Assembly: GCA_037576195.1 (NCBI GenBank)
Contig: CM075102.1
Coordinates: 4,154,001 to 4,218,000, forward strand
DNA length: 64,000 nt
Direction of reading: 5' to 3'
Source: Phytoseiulus persimilis
Taxonomy: Eukaryota; Arthropoda; Arachnida; Mesostigmata; Phytoseiidae
The notes under the pieces were generated by a model, which was not told the origin of the DNA, ran no database searches, and was given only the letters and a program-made list of their open reading frames with translations. The stretch's first letter is position 1. Every line of letters starts with the position of its first letter. A program made the translations under genes and the position numbers. Positions 19,374 through 29,884 of this stretch are shown one piece after another.

Positions 19374-20746
19374 GACCTTCTCGATTTCATCGCTGCGGGA
19401 ACCAATCGGAACGCGAGAAAGTACATCAGCACTGAGAAGTTAAGTCCGGAGAGCAGAGCCAAATCTTGGAGAGAAACGTGCTCAGAAGAGCTGAGGAAAT
19501 TTTTTGGCATCGTTCTGTATACTGGAATCGTGAGGTATCCGTGGATCTACGATTACTGGAGCAGTAACTCTCTGTATGAGAATGATCTCATCACCTCCTG
19601 CATGAGCCGAAACAGGTTCCAATCACTGCTTCTATTCGTGCATTCCCCAGACAACAGCGAAGGTGACCACGCTGATAATTCAAGAAAGTTCATCGAGGTG
19701 CTCAACAAGCTCCAAGACAAATTCTTCGAAGTTTTCACACTGGGAGAAAAACTGACGGTAGATGAGACCATGATCCCGTTCAGTGGCCGGATTTCGTTCC
19801 GCCAGTATATACCAAGTCAAAGTCACAAAAATTGCGTTTAAATGTTCAAACTCTGCAATCCTGAGGGAGGGATACACGCTTCGAATGCAGATATACACGG
19901 AAAAAAAATGCCGTTCTGAGGATTCTCCCGGCCAACATCGTAATGGACCTTTCTGAAGCATACCTAGATGAGGGAAGGACATTGGCCACTGAAGACCACT
20001 CCGATTCCGTGCCCCTCACGAGAGAAATACTGCGACGGAGAACCCATCTTGTTGGAACGCAGCGGAAAACCCGGAAACATCTGCCGCAATACGTTGTGAA
20101 CACGCGGTCACAGCGGGATCAAATCTTTGGAAGGGTGTCCGGTGATGGAATCGTTGTCGGAACATGGAGAGACAAACGCGATGTGTTTTTCCTCAGTACA
20201 AAAAACGATCTCCGGCGGATGGTGGAATCAGGGAAGCTGAGGAGGGATGGCTCTCGAAAAATCACACCAGCCGTAATCCTTGACTACGACATAACTACCA
20301 AACAAGGCGTCAACATGTCGGATCATATAGCGAGCTATAATTCTCCATTGAGGCGAAGTATCCGATGGTATCACAAGGTTGTTTCCGAAATCGTCTTGAG
20401 CACCGACATTGTCAATTCTAGAATTCTTTTCAACAAACTGACGAAGAAAAACGTATCGATGAAGAGTTTTCGCGAAGCAATCGTCCGGTATCCTCTTGGC
20501 ATCGACGAGGCTCCGTTCCAGAACGAGGAACGCTCCTCTCGCTCGAAACAGGGCCATAACTCTGGTTCCATCGATGTCAACGATAATAGGGTGCGGAAAA
20601 TCAGAGGGAAAGGCCAAGAATTTCATTCCAAGATCGCGAGCACTCAGGGTAGGCTGGCGGCTCAGAGCACAGTGAAAAAAGTGAATACGAGGTGCCGAGA
20701 ATGTGCGAAATGGCTGTGCAGGGGCTGTTTCATCAAGTCTCACTAG
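19374..20746 (+). pseudogene. piggyBac-type transposase, frameshifted
   Basis: N-terminal core at 19374-19841 (FIAAGTNRNARKYISTEKLS, FFGIVLYTGIVRYPWIYDYW, CMSRNRFQSLL, LTVDETMIPFSGRISFRQYI) carries the first catalytic aspartate in VDE. A short scrambled stretch at 19842-19942 changes frame, then 19943-20746 continues with GRTLATEDHSDSVPL, the RRRTHLVGTQRKTRKHLPQY block, NMSDHIASYNSPLRRSIRWY and a C-terminal cysteine finger (CRECAKWLCRGC). The block that normally reads G-V-D-x-x-D reads G-V-N-M-S-D, so one conserved aspartate is lost. The frameshift plus this change mean it is not active. TTAA flanks were not established. Confidence 0.9.
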
Positions 20747-22074
20747 AGCTCTCCTCGGGCAGAAGCCAAGTATTTAGAATGCCCGCTTGGCTTAGATGTG
20801 GATATATTTCTCCTTCCTGTGCGAGTTGGTCGTGTTTTCATTCGAAGTTCTACAGCAGCAGCTCTCAGAAGTTTTTTAGCTCCCCAGGTGCCGTGAAGCC
20901 CCCAATACATGAGCGGCACCTGGCATATGCGGTTTCGTTCAACATGGATGGTACTCAACAGATTAAACTGCGTTCCCGAGCTACAATAATTATATAGGTG
21001 GTAGGAAACTATCGAGTCAGTAATGAAATGGTTGTATTCCAAGCTTTCCTGTTAGAGATGTTTGGCACTGCCCGGCGGAGTCCGCGGAACGGAGGTATCA
21101 CTCTCGGCCGGGGATTGGAGTTCAGACCCGAGTCTGACGATGAGTCTTCTCAGAACACAATATGTTGTCTGAGGGCACGCGCACGAACTATCGTGGACCT
21201 TCCTCCAGTGGGAACCTCGTGGACCTACTGATCTTGGTTTGCTCGGTCTGCTTCTCTTCCTGCTCCGAAACAGCAATATAAGGAGTCAGATCGCCCATGA
21301 TTGTGCCCATTATCGTTTAGGGTCGGGATCCATATCCTCGAGTGAAAACAGAGTCTGGTTGATAATGGAGAATCACCGGATCTTTTTGATGCGGAAGTCT
21401 CGTTGCTCACTTTCTGATTCACTGGCACTGGCTCCGCTCTCGATTCCGTCTTCACAGAAATTCGTCCACTCCCCAGCGGAGAGGAGCCAAGTCGTTGATG
21501 GTTTCTTCTTTACCGGGTTGCTCACCACAACAGGGATAGGATTCGGGACATAGCTGGCTCCATAAATTATCCCCGTTAGCCTCCCCGACGAGCCATCGAG
21601 GTCAAGTTCCGCCACGTGGACTCCTTCGGGTCTGTGCTTTTCATTGTTTGCGACAGATTGCTTGTATGAGTGCAGTGCCAGAAGTTCAAGAAGATTGTGG
21701 ACTTCCAACTGCTGCTCGGAGGTCGCTCTGTTTCCCATTGAGCAGAACGCACTTGAAACTTCCCCGAATTACCGTCCTGCTCGGGGCCCCAGGGTCTGGT
21801 TCTGTTTCTCCTGGGTTGGAATACATACATGGCTCGACCCTCCCCACGAAAACAGTTGGACGACTCAAAACGCTTCATTATGCTGAATTCGCATCAGGTT
21901 TCATTGGCGGGCTACTAACATGACCTGACAGATCTGAAACCTCAAGTGAGTCCGAGGCCGACGAAAGTCGGGACCCTATTGTATATATTTGGCCAGATTG
22001 CCTATGATTCGGGCTGACATTGAATCGTCCTCAATCCTCCTCTGCGATCTCTGCCATTCTCGGCATTGACCACG
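20747..22074. other. Unassigned region between piggyBac and a hAT fragment
   Basis: Only one frame deserves a separate entry (21373-21738, minus). Other frames overlap it antisense. Confidence 0.35.
21373..21738 (-). CDS. Hypothetical 121-residue protein
   Basis: Opens with an ATG at 21738 and has a low-complexity but plausible composition: an N-terminal helical part (QQLEVHNLLELLALHSYKQS), a middle PNPIPVVVSNPVKKKP, and an acidic serine-rich end (GASASESESEQ). No family recognised. It sits in transposon-rich DNA, so it may be chance. Confidence 0.25.
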   Translation of the reverse strand: MGNRATSEQQLEVHNLLELLALHSYKQSVANNEKHRPEGVHVAELDLDGSSGRLTGIIYGASYVPNPIPVVVSNPVKKKPSTTWLLSAGEWTNFCEDGIESGASASESESEQRDFRIKKIR

Positions 22075-22263
22075 ACAACTCAGAACATTCGAATCACTGC
22101 AGTAAGTCCTGAGTTCGTCTCCGAGCATATTTCCTGGTCCAGCGAAGACGACTTGGCGGAGGCGGAGGTCGGAATGTTCTTGAACTCGATCAGGGACTTC
22201 AATAGCTTCAGTCAACCCGTGGACTTCTGGCTTGCCTGATACCAACGCTTCCCGAAACTTTCG
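22075..22263 (+). pseudogene. hAT transposase C-terminal fragment (second copy)
   Basis: Reads FVSEHISWSSEDDLAEAEVG then FLNSIRDFNSFSQPVDFWLA, closely matching the stretch at about 28010-28140 of the larger hAT element in this window (FLNSIKDFISFGHPVDFWLA). The nucleotide match extends to about 22263. The rest of the gene is absent, and the piece abuts the truncated end of the Copia element. Confidence 0.75.
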
Positions 22264-22499
22264 GTATGAAAATCATGCTGAAATCACATTCGACCACCAC
22301 ACTTCGTGATTTCGGAGATCTCGAGATATTCTGGCTAATCATCATATATCGATGAAAATACAACTCTGAATGAATACCGATGAGGTATCAGCTCTCTTCG
22401 AAAGCGGTTAGGCTTGCGCAACGTTCCACGTCGAGTCTCTGGAGAATTCGAGAGGAAACGGGCAGCCAGTCCTCTTTAGTCATTCCTCCGCGAGTGTCA

Positions 22500-22905
22500 G
22501 ATGATACGAGCCTCACCTGTGGAGGATATCATCACACAGAGGATAAGAGCCTCACCATACGGGCCAGTGGCTCGCCATTCAATTTTGATTGCAAGGGTTC
22601 CGCGGAATCTGATTTCTCCTGACGCCTTGGTATTTGCATCGAAAATTACATCCCGCTTTCGCTCTATTACCGAGGTGTTCTCGATCGGAACCAAACGATA
22701 GGCTTTCGACGTGTCACTATAGCCGACAAAAATATACTTTTTGCTTTTGAAGTCCCACTTCTCGCGCTTTTCTTTTGCTACGTGACCATACGCGAGGGAC
22801 CCGGAAACTCTGAGAAATTTCAGATCGGGCTTCTTCCCGGTCCTGCCTCCTCTGGCGTCTGCCGTTGCAAGCTCGAAGTCGGACTTATGTTCTCCAACTT
22901 ACAAG
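22500..22905 (-). pseudogene. Copia integrase C-terminal region
   Basis: Continues the integrase after the nested insertion: NIACKLENISP, a frame change near TPEEAGPG, then KKPDLKFLRVSGSLAYGHVA, KSKKYIFVGYSDTSKAYRLV and ERKRDVIFDANTKAS, which are the standard copia blocks KP.v.hLRvFGs.ay, YifvGYs...KgYRl and R.VvFdE. The frame decays after about 22500. Confidence 0.85.
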
Positions 22906-22910
22906 CTATG

Positions 22911-22950
22911 TGTGGTGTCGCGTAGTGAACCACACGTACAGTCGTTCTGC
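22911..22950 (-). repeat. Partial 3' LTR of the nested Ty3 derivative
   Basis: About 40 bases matching 23904-23943 (GTGGTGTCGCGTAGTGAACC and onward) with one or two differences. The U3 part is absent. Confidence 0.8.
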
Positions 22951-23058
22951 CTCGGATTCTTCTTGGCTTTGATCTTGGTCTATTAGCCGATCCGTTTCCT
23001 GCTCCCGTGATGTCTCCCCCGGCTCGCCGGCCAGAGTCTTTGCTGAATCTGGCTCCTC

Positions 23059-23900
23059 CTACTCCGACTGCGAAAAGGTTGAGTCGCCCCACATCATTGG
23101 CTCGGTTTCCTGCCCGTTCGTTCGGTGCCACGTCGTCCCTCCGGCCACCAGCCGCTCCTCTGCTGGCCCAGCGGGCTGGACTTTTGCTATGCGGTTACGA
23201 TGCCACCATTTTCCGTCGTCCGTGCTGTACACGTTTCTTCCTTTTCTTCGTGTGATCTGTACCGGAGGTCCGAACTTGGCTTCGCCCTTTCCTGCCTGTG
23301 GTTTCCTTGTTCGCATCCACTGCCCTGGATACAAAGTGTCCTCAACCGCGGCCCTTCGTTGGTCAGCGTACTTCTTCTGTTGTTGCTGTTTCTTCTCAAC
23401 CCTGGCGCGCACCAATGTTTCGTTTCTGTTCCCGGATCCTGGGGCTCCTGCGACATCTAGTTTGGTCCTCATTCGTCGTCCGTGTAGTAACTCCGATGGT
23501 GATCTTCCCGTTGTTGCCTGCGGCGTCGCGTTGTAAGCCCCGACGATCTGGGCGATTCTTCTCGGTACGTCTCCGCCAAGTCGGGATGCTGTTTCTAGAA
23601 AACCGCCCAGCGTACGATTGAAACGTTCCACAAGCGCATTTCCCATCGGGTGATACACTGCCGTTTTATGATGCGAGATTCCATGTTCGTTCAGAAATCG
23701 AGTGAACTCCCCGCTCAGAAATTGGGGTCCGTTGTCGCTGGATACATACTTCGGAATACCCTCTCGGTCGAACAGGCGCTGGAACATGTTTACCACCTGG
23801 CGGGTTGTCACCTCCGGCAGCAACTCCACCTCTGCGCATTTCGAATAGTAGTCAATCACAACCAGCGCGAAACGGTGTCGGGATCCTGCTGAGTGCGCCA
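23059..23900 (-). pseudogene. Ty3/Gypsy integrase, truncated at its N-terminus
   Basis: A single frame with the DD35E core: ALVVIDYYSKCAEV (first D), YVSSDNGPQFLSGEF (second D) and GNALVERFNRTL (E). It is followed by NATPQATTGRSPSELLHGRR and a C-terminal DNA-binding part (YPGQWMRTRKP, GKWWHRNRIAKVQP). The HHCC zinc domain that should lie upstream is replaced by LTR sequence, so this is an internally deleted copy. The core residues are intact, suggesting the deletion is recent or the frame has been kept. Confidence 0.88.
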
Positions 23901-23903
23901 AAC

Positions 23904-24080
23904 GTGGTGTCGCGTAGTGAACCACACGTACCGTCGTTCTGCGAGAGACACTCATGTTTATTGAACATTCCCTTATATCTAGCAGCGCGGCACCTTGGCC
24001 TACTGCGGGGAGATCTCTTCCGATTCCCTCGCCTTATCCATCGTATCCCTTAGTCCTCGTATCCCTACGCGAATACTACA
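23904..24080 (-). repeat. 5' LTR of the nested Ty3 derivative
   Basis: Starts TGTAGTATTCG, carries AATAAA (minus strand) and ends at ..GCGACACCAC. It is followed by TTTGGCGC, resembling the beginning of a primer-binding site. Confidence 0.65.
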
Positions 24081-24456
24081 CTATGTTGAAGGCCTCCGCC
24101 CAGAAGGTTGACGGTAATCCTGAATGGGCTAGCATCGTTCTCGCTTTCTCGCTGATCGTTCGCATCGCGCGCTCCGCCGAGCCATTGGATGCCGGAGAAA
24201 ATTGAACTGTGAATTCATGCCGAATACCTTTCTTTCTGAAGTACTCCTTCACGCGATCATTCGCATACTCCGTACCGTTGTCGCTCCTCAGTGTTTTCGT
24301 CTTGTTTCCACTGAGTCGTTCAACGGACACAACGAAATTTTTCAGATGATCGAACACTTCACCTTTCGATCGCATGAAATACACGAAGGTCATCTTGGTC
24401 AGATCATCGATGAAAATCAGGAAGTAACGATAACCACTCATGCTAGTAACATTCAT
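24076..24456 (-). pseudogene. Copia integrase core
   Basis: Encodes YFLIFIDDLTKMTFVYFM with the first catalytic aspartate, LRSDNGTEYANDRVKEYF with the second, and SNGSAERAMRTISEKARTML with the glutamate. It ends ..FWAEAFN where the nested element inserted. It is separated from the upstream gag-protease frame by a small frame change near 24458. Confidence 0.88.
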
Positions 24457-24459
24457 TGG

Positions 24460-25963
24460 TCAACAAACGTCTGTGTGGATAAGTTCTAATTTCTGCTTCG
24501 ATTGAGACTCTGAACGTCGAAACGGTGCTCTGTCTTGCTTGCCTTCGGCACAGGCGCCACACACTGGCAGCATCTTCGGAACTTGATATTTAGCGCCTCT
24601 CGCCAACCCTTGAGGTAACAGTTTCATGCTTTCGTAGTTCAAGTGACCTAATCTTCTGTGCCACAATTCGAAGTCTCCGTCGCTCGCTCTTGTCATCAAG
24701 ACGCTCGCCGAGCAGCATCTAAGTTGATATAATCCACTCGCATTGCAAACGGCTTCTGCGCATAGCTCCCCATCTGGATCCCGAATCTCACACCTTCGCT
24801 TGTTGCAGAAGATGGTTCTGAAGCCTTCAAGGCTGATCTGCTTTACGCTCAGGAGATTCACGTTCCAATCCGTAACATACAGAACGTTCGTCAAACGGGT
24901 CGGACACAACTTGCCTTGCACTCGAAGCTTCAGTTGAACATCTCCGAAACCTTTTGATTCAAGAACTTGACCGTTTGCAGTGGCAATTGACTCCTTCGGA
25001 CCGTCAGTTCTCAGATTGATGAAGAGGTGCTTGCTCCTGGACATGTGCACACTGGCACCCGAGTCTACGAACCAGTCGTCTGACTCAACACTGGAGCAGC
25101 ATACCACTCTCTCGGTCTCTTCTTTTTCGTCCCACATAACTTCCGCGATGTGTCCACGCTCACCGCTGGACTCACAATCTTTTGCCATAAGACCGAACTT
25201 CTTCCACCTGTTGCACTTACCACGGAATCTCGCAGCTTCACCTCTGTAGCCTTTGTTATTTCGGTTATCATTCCTGAACTGTGGTTGTTCTCCTCTCCGG
25301 TCACTGTTCCTGAACTGAGACTGTTCTCCACTTCCGCGTAGAACCTGGCGACCCGCCAGTGCAGACTCTTGCTTCTGTACTTCCTGACGCGCTGCTTCAG
25401 CCAGCAAGCGCTCCTTCACCATTTCTGTCGTGATCAGATCGCCCACGCCCGAAATGCTCTGGATTAACGGGTTGAATTCCTCTGGTAACTTCATCAGAAT
25501 GAGACCAGCCAGCAGACGATCTTTGATTTCTCCATCGATGGCTTTCAACTTCTGCGCTGCACTCATCTTCCGGTTCAGGTACTCCTCCATACCCTTGCAG
25601 TCGCTGAATCGTACACTGGTCAGAAGAGCTACTTCTCTGTACAGACCTTTCGGCTGGTACAATTTTTCCAGCTCATCCCAGATCTCTTTCCCAGTTTTCT
25701 TGTCCCGGATTGAAGAGAAAAGGCTGCTCATGATCCCTGATACAATAGCACCTTTCGCTCTTCTCTCTTGACGATCATCCTTTCTTGAGCCGTCGACGAA
25801 ATCCCATCAATCACAGTTGAACAGGTGGGATTCCATTGCGAATTTCCAGTCAAAAGTCCAGATGATTGGAAGCTCCTTTCAACTTCTCGAATGAGCTTGG
25901 TACAGCGACATTCTGCACGACTGCTCCGGACCCTGCTGACGTTGCACAATCGTTCGGTGCCAT
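24460..25963 (-). pseudogene. Copia gag-protease-GAG_pre-integrase region
   Basis: Gag starts at an ATG at 25963 (MAPNDCATSAGSG, then VAVPSSFEKLKGASN). Frame changes occur between 25850 and 25731, after which a 423-codon frame runs to 24460. It contains the gag UBN2-type region (KEIWDELEKLYQPKG), a damaged zinc knuckle (CNRWKKFGLMAKDC, with the second cysteine replaced by tryptophan), the aspartic protease site (WFVDSGASVHMS), and the pre-integrase zinc region (LWHRRLGHLNYESM ... CGACAEGK). The long open frame suggests fairly recent activity, but the early frameshifts and lost cysteine make this copy defective. Confidence 0.88.
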
Positions 25964-26055
25964 CTGTCGATCCGCTGCGACCTCTTCTTGCACGGACTCT
26001 AAGACGTCTTCGTAGAGCTCTGCTTGCTTGTCTTCGCCCTGTCCCTTCGGGTGTT

Positions 26056-26069
26056 CTGGGCCCATAACC
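26056..26069 (-). other. Copia primer-binding site (half-tRNA-iMet type)
   Basis: GGTTATGGGCCCAG on the minus strand lies directly after the LTR end ..CCATCA. This sequence is known from Drosophila copia, which primes from an internal fragment of initiator tRNA-Met. Confidence 0.75.
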
Positions 26070-26550
26070 TGATGGATCTACTTAGCAAGGATAACCAGAC
26101 GTACGCTAGAAGAAGTGACGATTTTATTGAATCGCTCCCATTTGCAGTCGCCCGAGACAACGATGCTGGGCATGCGCACCAATCTTCCAGAATCCCCTTT
26201 CTCTAAATGCGCGGCAGAGTCCGCTTGGTTCGAAAAGTCAAGGGCCCGCTCGGGACTGCACCGAACCGTCGGACGAGACAGCGGCGCCCTTTGAGTTCGA
26301 GGGAGCGAACGAGAACGGGACGCACAAACGGGAAACGCTATCTTTGATGTGCAGGGGGCCAACAGACCGTTTTTGAGCAGGTTGATTGAAGCTAGCGCAT
26401 GGCACTGGGTCACGTCAAACAGGTTGTACACTTGGTCGAGGAAACTTTCATCGCCTTTCCTCCTCTCCCTTGAACTCGTCGTCAGCCGCCATCTTGTAGT
26501 TGTCTCGACGTAAACCCCGCGCGGTCTTCGACACGCTGTGGATGAGAGCG
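26070..26550 (-). repeat. Probable Copia 5' LTR (outer edge uncertain)
   Basis: Ends at 26070 (minus-strand ..CCATCA) immediately before the primer-binding site. The outer start could not be fixed because the 3' LTR is missing; a TGTCGAAGACC at about 26535 is one candidate. The hAT element begins close by. Confidence 0.5.
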
Positions 26551-26577
26551 ATTTCACGGCCTGTTATGCACGACGTG

Positions 26578-28335
26578 CAAATCTATGGATGAAAAACTCG
26601 CCTACAAAATTTCCCCTGCCCTACGAGCCAAGCAGTCCAACAAGGGAACGTTGCATGTAAGCGGCGCTCTGCTGTTCTGCAGCACTTGCAATGTACCCGT
26701 GGATCACCTCTGAAAGCATTCCTGCGAGAAACATCTTGCTACATCTGTTCATCTGAAAAGGACGGGAGCGAACGAGGCTTCGGAGAAAAAAAAACATTAA
26801 CTACAAACCGTAGTCACAGAACTATTCGCGCAACAAACACAGCAGCAACTACAACGGAAGATTGAGCTTCTAGGCCTTATCGAGGAACTCTGTGGTGCGA
26901 ACATTCCCCTCTATGTACTCGATCGTTCCCCCCCCCCTCAGAGCTTATCTGGAAGCGAATTTGAAGAACATTGGCGTACTCCCATCCTCAGCTTAGTTGA
27001 GACAAACTTACCTCCCAAAGGTTTTCGAGAAACATTCGAAAGAGCTCAAAGAACTGCTGGAGTACACAACGTCGCTGGCTCTCGTTTGCGACGAGACCAC
27101 CGACGCTCAAGATCGTTACGTGCTCAATCTTTTCGCGATCAGATGTCTCGAAGGTCGTCCGATTCAGGCCCCGCACAAGTTACAAGCTCTTCTCATGGCT
27201 TCCATAGTTCTCGAGTCGACGAATTTCAAGACCGTGAGTGAGACTGTGCTCACAGAACTCAGTAAATACGCAATCCCTTTTTCGAAGGTAAGCGCGTTCG
27301 TAACGGACCATGCTGCCTACATGCGTAAAGCATGGAGGGCGAGCTTAAAGGCCGTTCTCCGGAATGCTGTACACGTCACATGCTCAGCGCATTTGTTGGA
27401 TCTGATCTGTGAGATTTGGCAAAACGAGTTCACGTCCATCAACCAGCTTGTTTCCTCGGTTAAGAAGGCTTTCACTGCGTGCCCTCCGCGCAAAGCTCGT
27501 CTCAGATCACATTTAGCGGCAAAAGGTAAACCGGTCGCTCTTCCGCCAGCTCCAGTGGTGACTCGTTGGAATACATGGTTCCATGCGGCTCTTTACCACA
27601 AGTCCCACCTCCAAGACTACGTAGATTTCTTCGACGACGAAGCTGAGCTGAGCGGCAGCACGAATCTCTCAAAGATCATTGATTTCGGCAAATCCACTAG
27701 AATCGCCAGCGACCTCGAATGCCTGGGGAAGTACGCTCCGCGCCTGATGGCGATGCTCAAGGAATATGAAAGCGATAACGTGAAATCGCGTCTTGCTGTG
27801 AAGGGTCTCAACATGCTCGCCGAATGGCTCGAAGTTTCCGAGTTTTCTGAAAGTAACCCAAGTGGCATACGAGCCCTACAGCTGTCCCGCGAGAAACTGC
27901 GAGCATACATATCAGAGAACTCAAGCGCACTTTTTCGGCAGCCAGCATCCATGTTCTTCTCCGCCTGCCAGACTTTCGATCCCGAGTACGTTCGAATCAC
28001 CGCAGTGGCTCCTGAGTTCGTCTTCGAGCATATTCCCTGATTCGACGAAGACGACTTGGCGAAGGCGGAGCTCAGAATGTTTTTGAACTCCATCAAGGAC
28101 TTCATTAGCTTCGGTCACCCCGTGGACTTCTGGCTTGCCTCAGCCCAACCCTCCCCGGAACTTTCTCGAATAGCGCTAATTTGCCTCAGCGTCCCAGTCG
28201 GCAGTGTTGCCGCGGAGCGATCTTTTAGCATGTACTCGAAAGTACGTATTGAGAGATGACCGCCGTAGCATCGCTGAGCCAAATTTAGTCGTCTACAACA
28301 TGCTTTATCAGAACGCCGGTATGTTCTTGAGCTTG
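26578..28335 (+). pseudogene. hAT transposase, nearly full length, with a few breaks
   Basis: An N-terminal zinc finger (LLFCSTCNVPVDHL, stop, KHSCEKHLATSVH) of the CGG-binding/BED-like type begins near 26580. After a poorly preserved linker a long frame (26997-28040) carries LALVCDETTDAQDRYVLNL (first catalytic aspartate region), AFVTDHAAYMRKAW, VHVTCSAHLLDLI and APVVTRWNTWFHAALYH. One stop at 28038-28040 is followed in the same frame by FLNSIKDFISFGHPVDFWLA and the dimerisation block VAAERSFSMYSKV. A frame change at about 28235 leads to RRSIAEPNLVVYNMLYQN. Few lesions, so a fairly young loss. Target duplication not determined. Confidence 0.9.
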
Positions 28336-28722
28336 GATACAAATCAAGTTCAGCGCAAATCTACAGTATCATATCCTAAGTCAAACCGTAAACTAAGTCA
28401 AATCCGTTCTCGTGGTCTGAGGCGGACAAATTTTCAGGCTGTGATAGTACCTCTTCAATATTGCAAGGTGCTCATGTTGTGTTCAAATGAAAAATGGTGT
28501 AATTCTACATCGTTTCATCATGTACTCAGTTTTGATCAAGTTAGCTGCGGAATTCGCACAATCTCATCACCCTCGACGATTCGCGAGCGATTTACTCAGT
28601 TCCCGCGATTTTCCGACTCGTCACCGCGACTCGCCCGCGATATTCGCATTTTTTTACCGCGACAAATTTGCAGCCCTAGTCATTGCCAACCAGGTGATCC
28701 GGAACTCTCACTGAATCCATGC

Positions 28723-28943
28723 TGTTGGGCCGGTTGTCTCTGGGGGCTGGCCCATAGACCACAAGGAGCCCTCTCCCGGCCGTCTCTCTCGGGAGATCTG
28801 GCGTTAGATGGAAGGAAAATAAACGGACAAGTTGTCCATGAGCACTAGACCCGACTAGACTCTTTATTCTTGCAATTCGTGTATAGATCAGGCTAGATTT
28901 GAGGAACACTGAAGTTTGGTGCGACTCCCACCACAACGATACA
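28723..28943 (+). repeat. 5' LTR of the Ty3/Gypsy element
   Basis: 221 bases, TGTTGGGCCGG...CGATACA. Shares CTCTGGGGGCTGGCCCATAG and CTCTCTCGGGAGATCTGG with the 3' LTR, plus TCTTTATTCTT, which could act in 3' end formation. Confidence 0.92.
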
Positions 28944-29077
28944 ACGAGTGGCGACGAGGAACTCATTAGTGATTGATCAACACGAAGTGAAAAGGACCTA
29001 CGACGTTCGTGACGCGAGGAGTGACTAGACTTCAATGAAGAACTACAAGCCTACAGCCAACGGACAACCTCAGAAAG

Positions 29078-29884
29078 ATGGCAAAATACACGGGAGAAGA
29101 TTTGCAAGTAATTGTCCAGAGAACGATCGCGAACCTCAACCTCGATTCGCGGAGCGGTGGATCGGAAAAACCACATGAAGGCAAAAAAGACTACAAACTC
29201 AGCATCGACAGGATCCCAGAATTCAAGTTCGACGCCGAGAACGGTAACAACTTCAAAAATTGTATCGAACGATACCAATCCAGAGTGGAATCAGATGCAG
29301 GACGCCTTCGAAGCAGTGACTCACGAGCCCAGTTCATCCTCTTGAGACTGGGCACGGAGGAATACAACCAATTTTCTCGGAGAATGGTGCGGAGGAGAAT
29401 CATGGAACTCGACTTCGAAGAGCTGATCGAGGAGCTGAGTTTCTTCTTCGACCCTCCAATCACACTTTTCAGAAGTCGCCTCAAATTCTTCGACATCACA
29501 ATTGATACGTCCAGCTATCGCGAACTGTGGGGCTGCATAAAAGTCCAATCAGCCATTGGCGACCTCAACTTCTGTGCAACCGAAGACTTGCACTGGTTCG
29601 TCGCAATCAACGCTCTGAAAGGCCCTGAACACAAACTGGCAAGAATGCGAGCGATGAACTTCGTCGAAACTCAGGAGAACCCTACCTTCGACGAGATGTT
29701 GGAAGACTTGGAGCTGTTCGAGTCAATCCGCAAAGACGCGATGGAAGACAACGAAAGACGAAACCCATCCGTCTATCAAGTGAACGGCAGATTCAACGGC
29801 CCGGGACCCAGCAGCTCGCACCTTGCCTGCTACGGGTGCTGTGGGGAAAACCCACGACTTCAAGCAGTGCCGATTCAAAAATGA
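29078..29884 (+). pseudogene. Ty3/Gypsy gag
   Basis: Starts at ATG 29078 (MAKYTGEDLQVIVQRTIANL). The middle part (IPEFKFDAENGNNFKNCIER, later FFFDPPITLFRSRLKFFDI) has the layout of arthropod Gypsy gag capsid-like proteins. The frame enters a zinc-knuckle region (ACYGC) and then shifts; the remaining knuckle (CKLCKKKKHLAKVC) is in the next frame from about 29823. The overlap of roughly 60 bases could be a programmed frameshift, but no slippery site is obvious. Confidence 0.85.

Larger units (their letters stand above)
22911..24080 (-). mobile_element. Nested Ty3/Gypsy derivative inside the Copia integrase
   Basis: The minus strand begins TGTAGTATTC at 24080 and ends ..CGACACCACA at 22911. The flanks are a perfect 5-base duplication: plus-strand CTATG at 22906-22910 and 24081-24085. 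A complete LTR-like segment (24080-23904, with AATAAA and the end TACGCGACACCAC) is followed immediately by integrase coding sequence, and only about 40 bases of the LTR end are repeated at the other side (22911-22950). Gag, protease and RT are gone. The Copia frame reads ..AFNI at one edge and NIACKLE at the other, which confirms the insertion point. Confidence 0.85.
22500..26550 (-). mobile_element. Copia-type LTR retrotransposon, 3'-truncated and interrupted
   Basis: Read on the minus strand: probable 5' LTR ending at 26070, primer-binding site 26069-26056, gag from ATG 25963, protease, integrase (to 24076), a 1.17-kb foreign insertion, then the integrase tail (22910-22500). Reverse transcriptase, RNase H and the 3' LTR are missing. 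The order gag-PR-IN before RT is diagnostic for Ty1/Copia. Confidence 0.88.
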
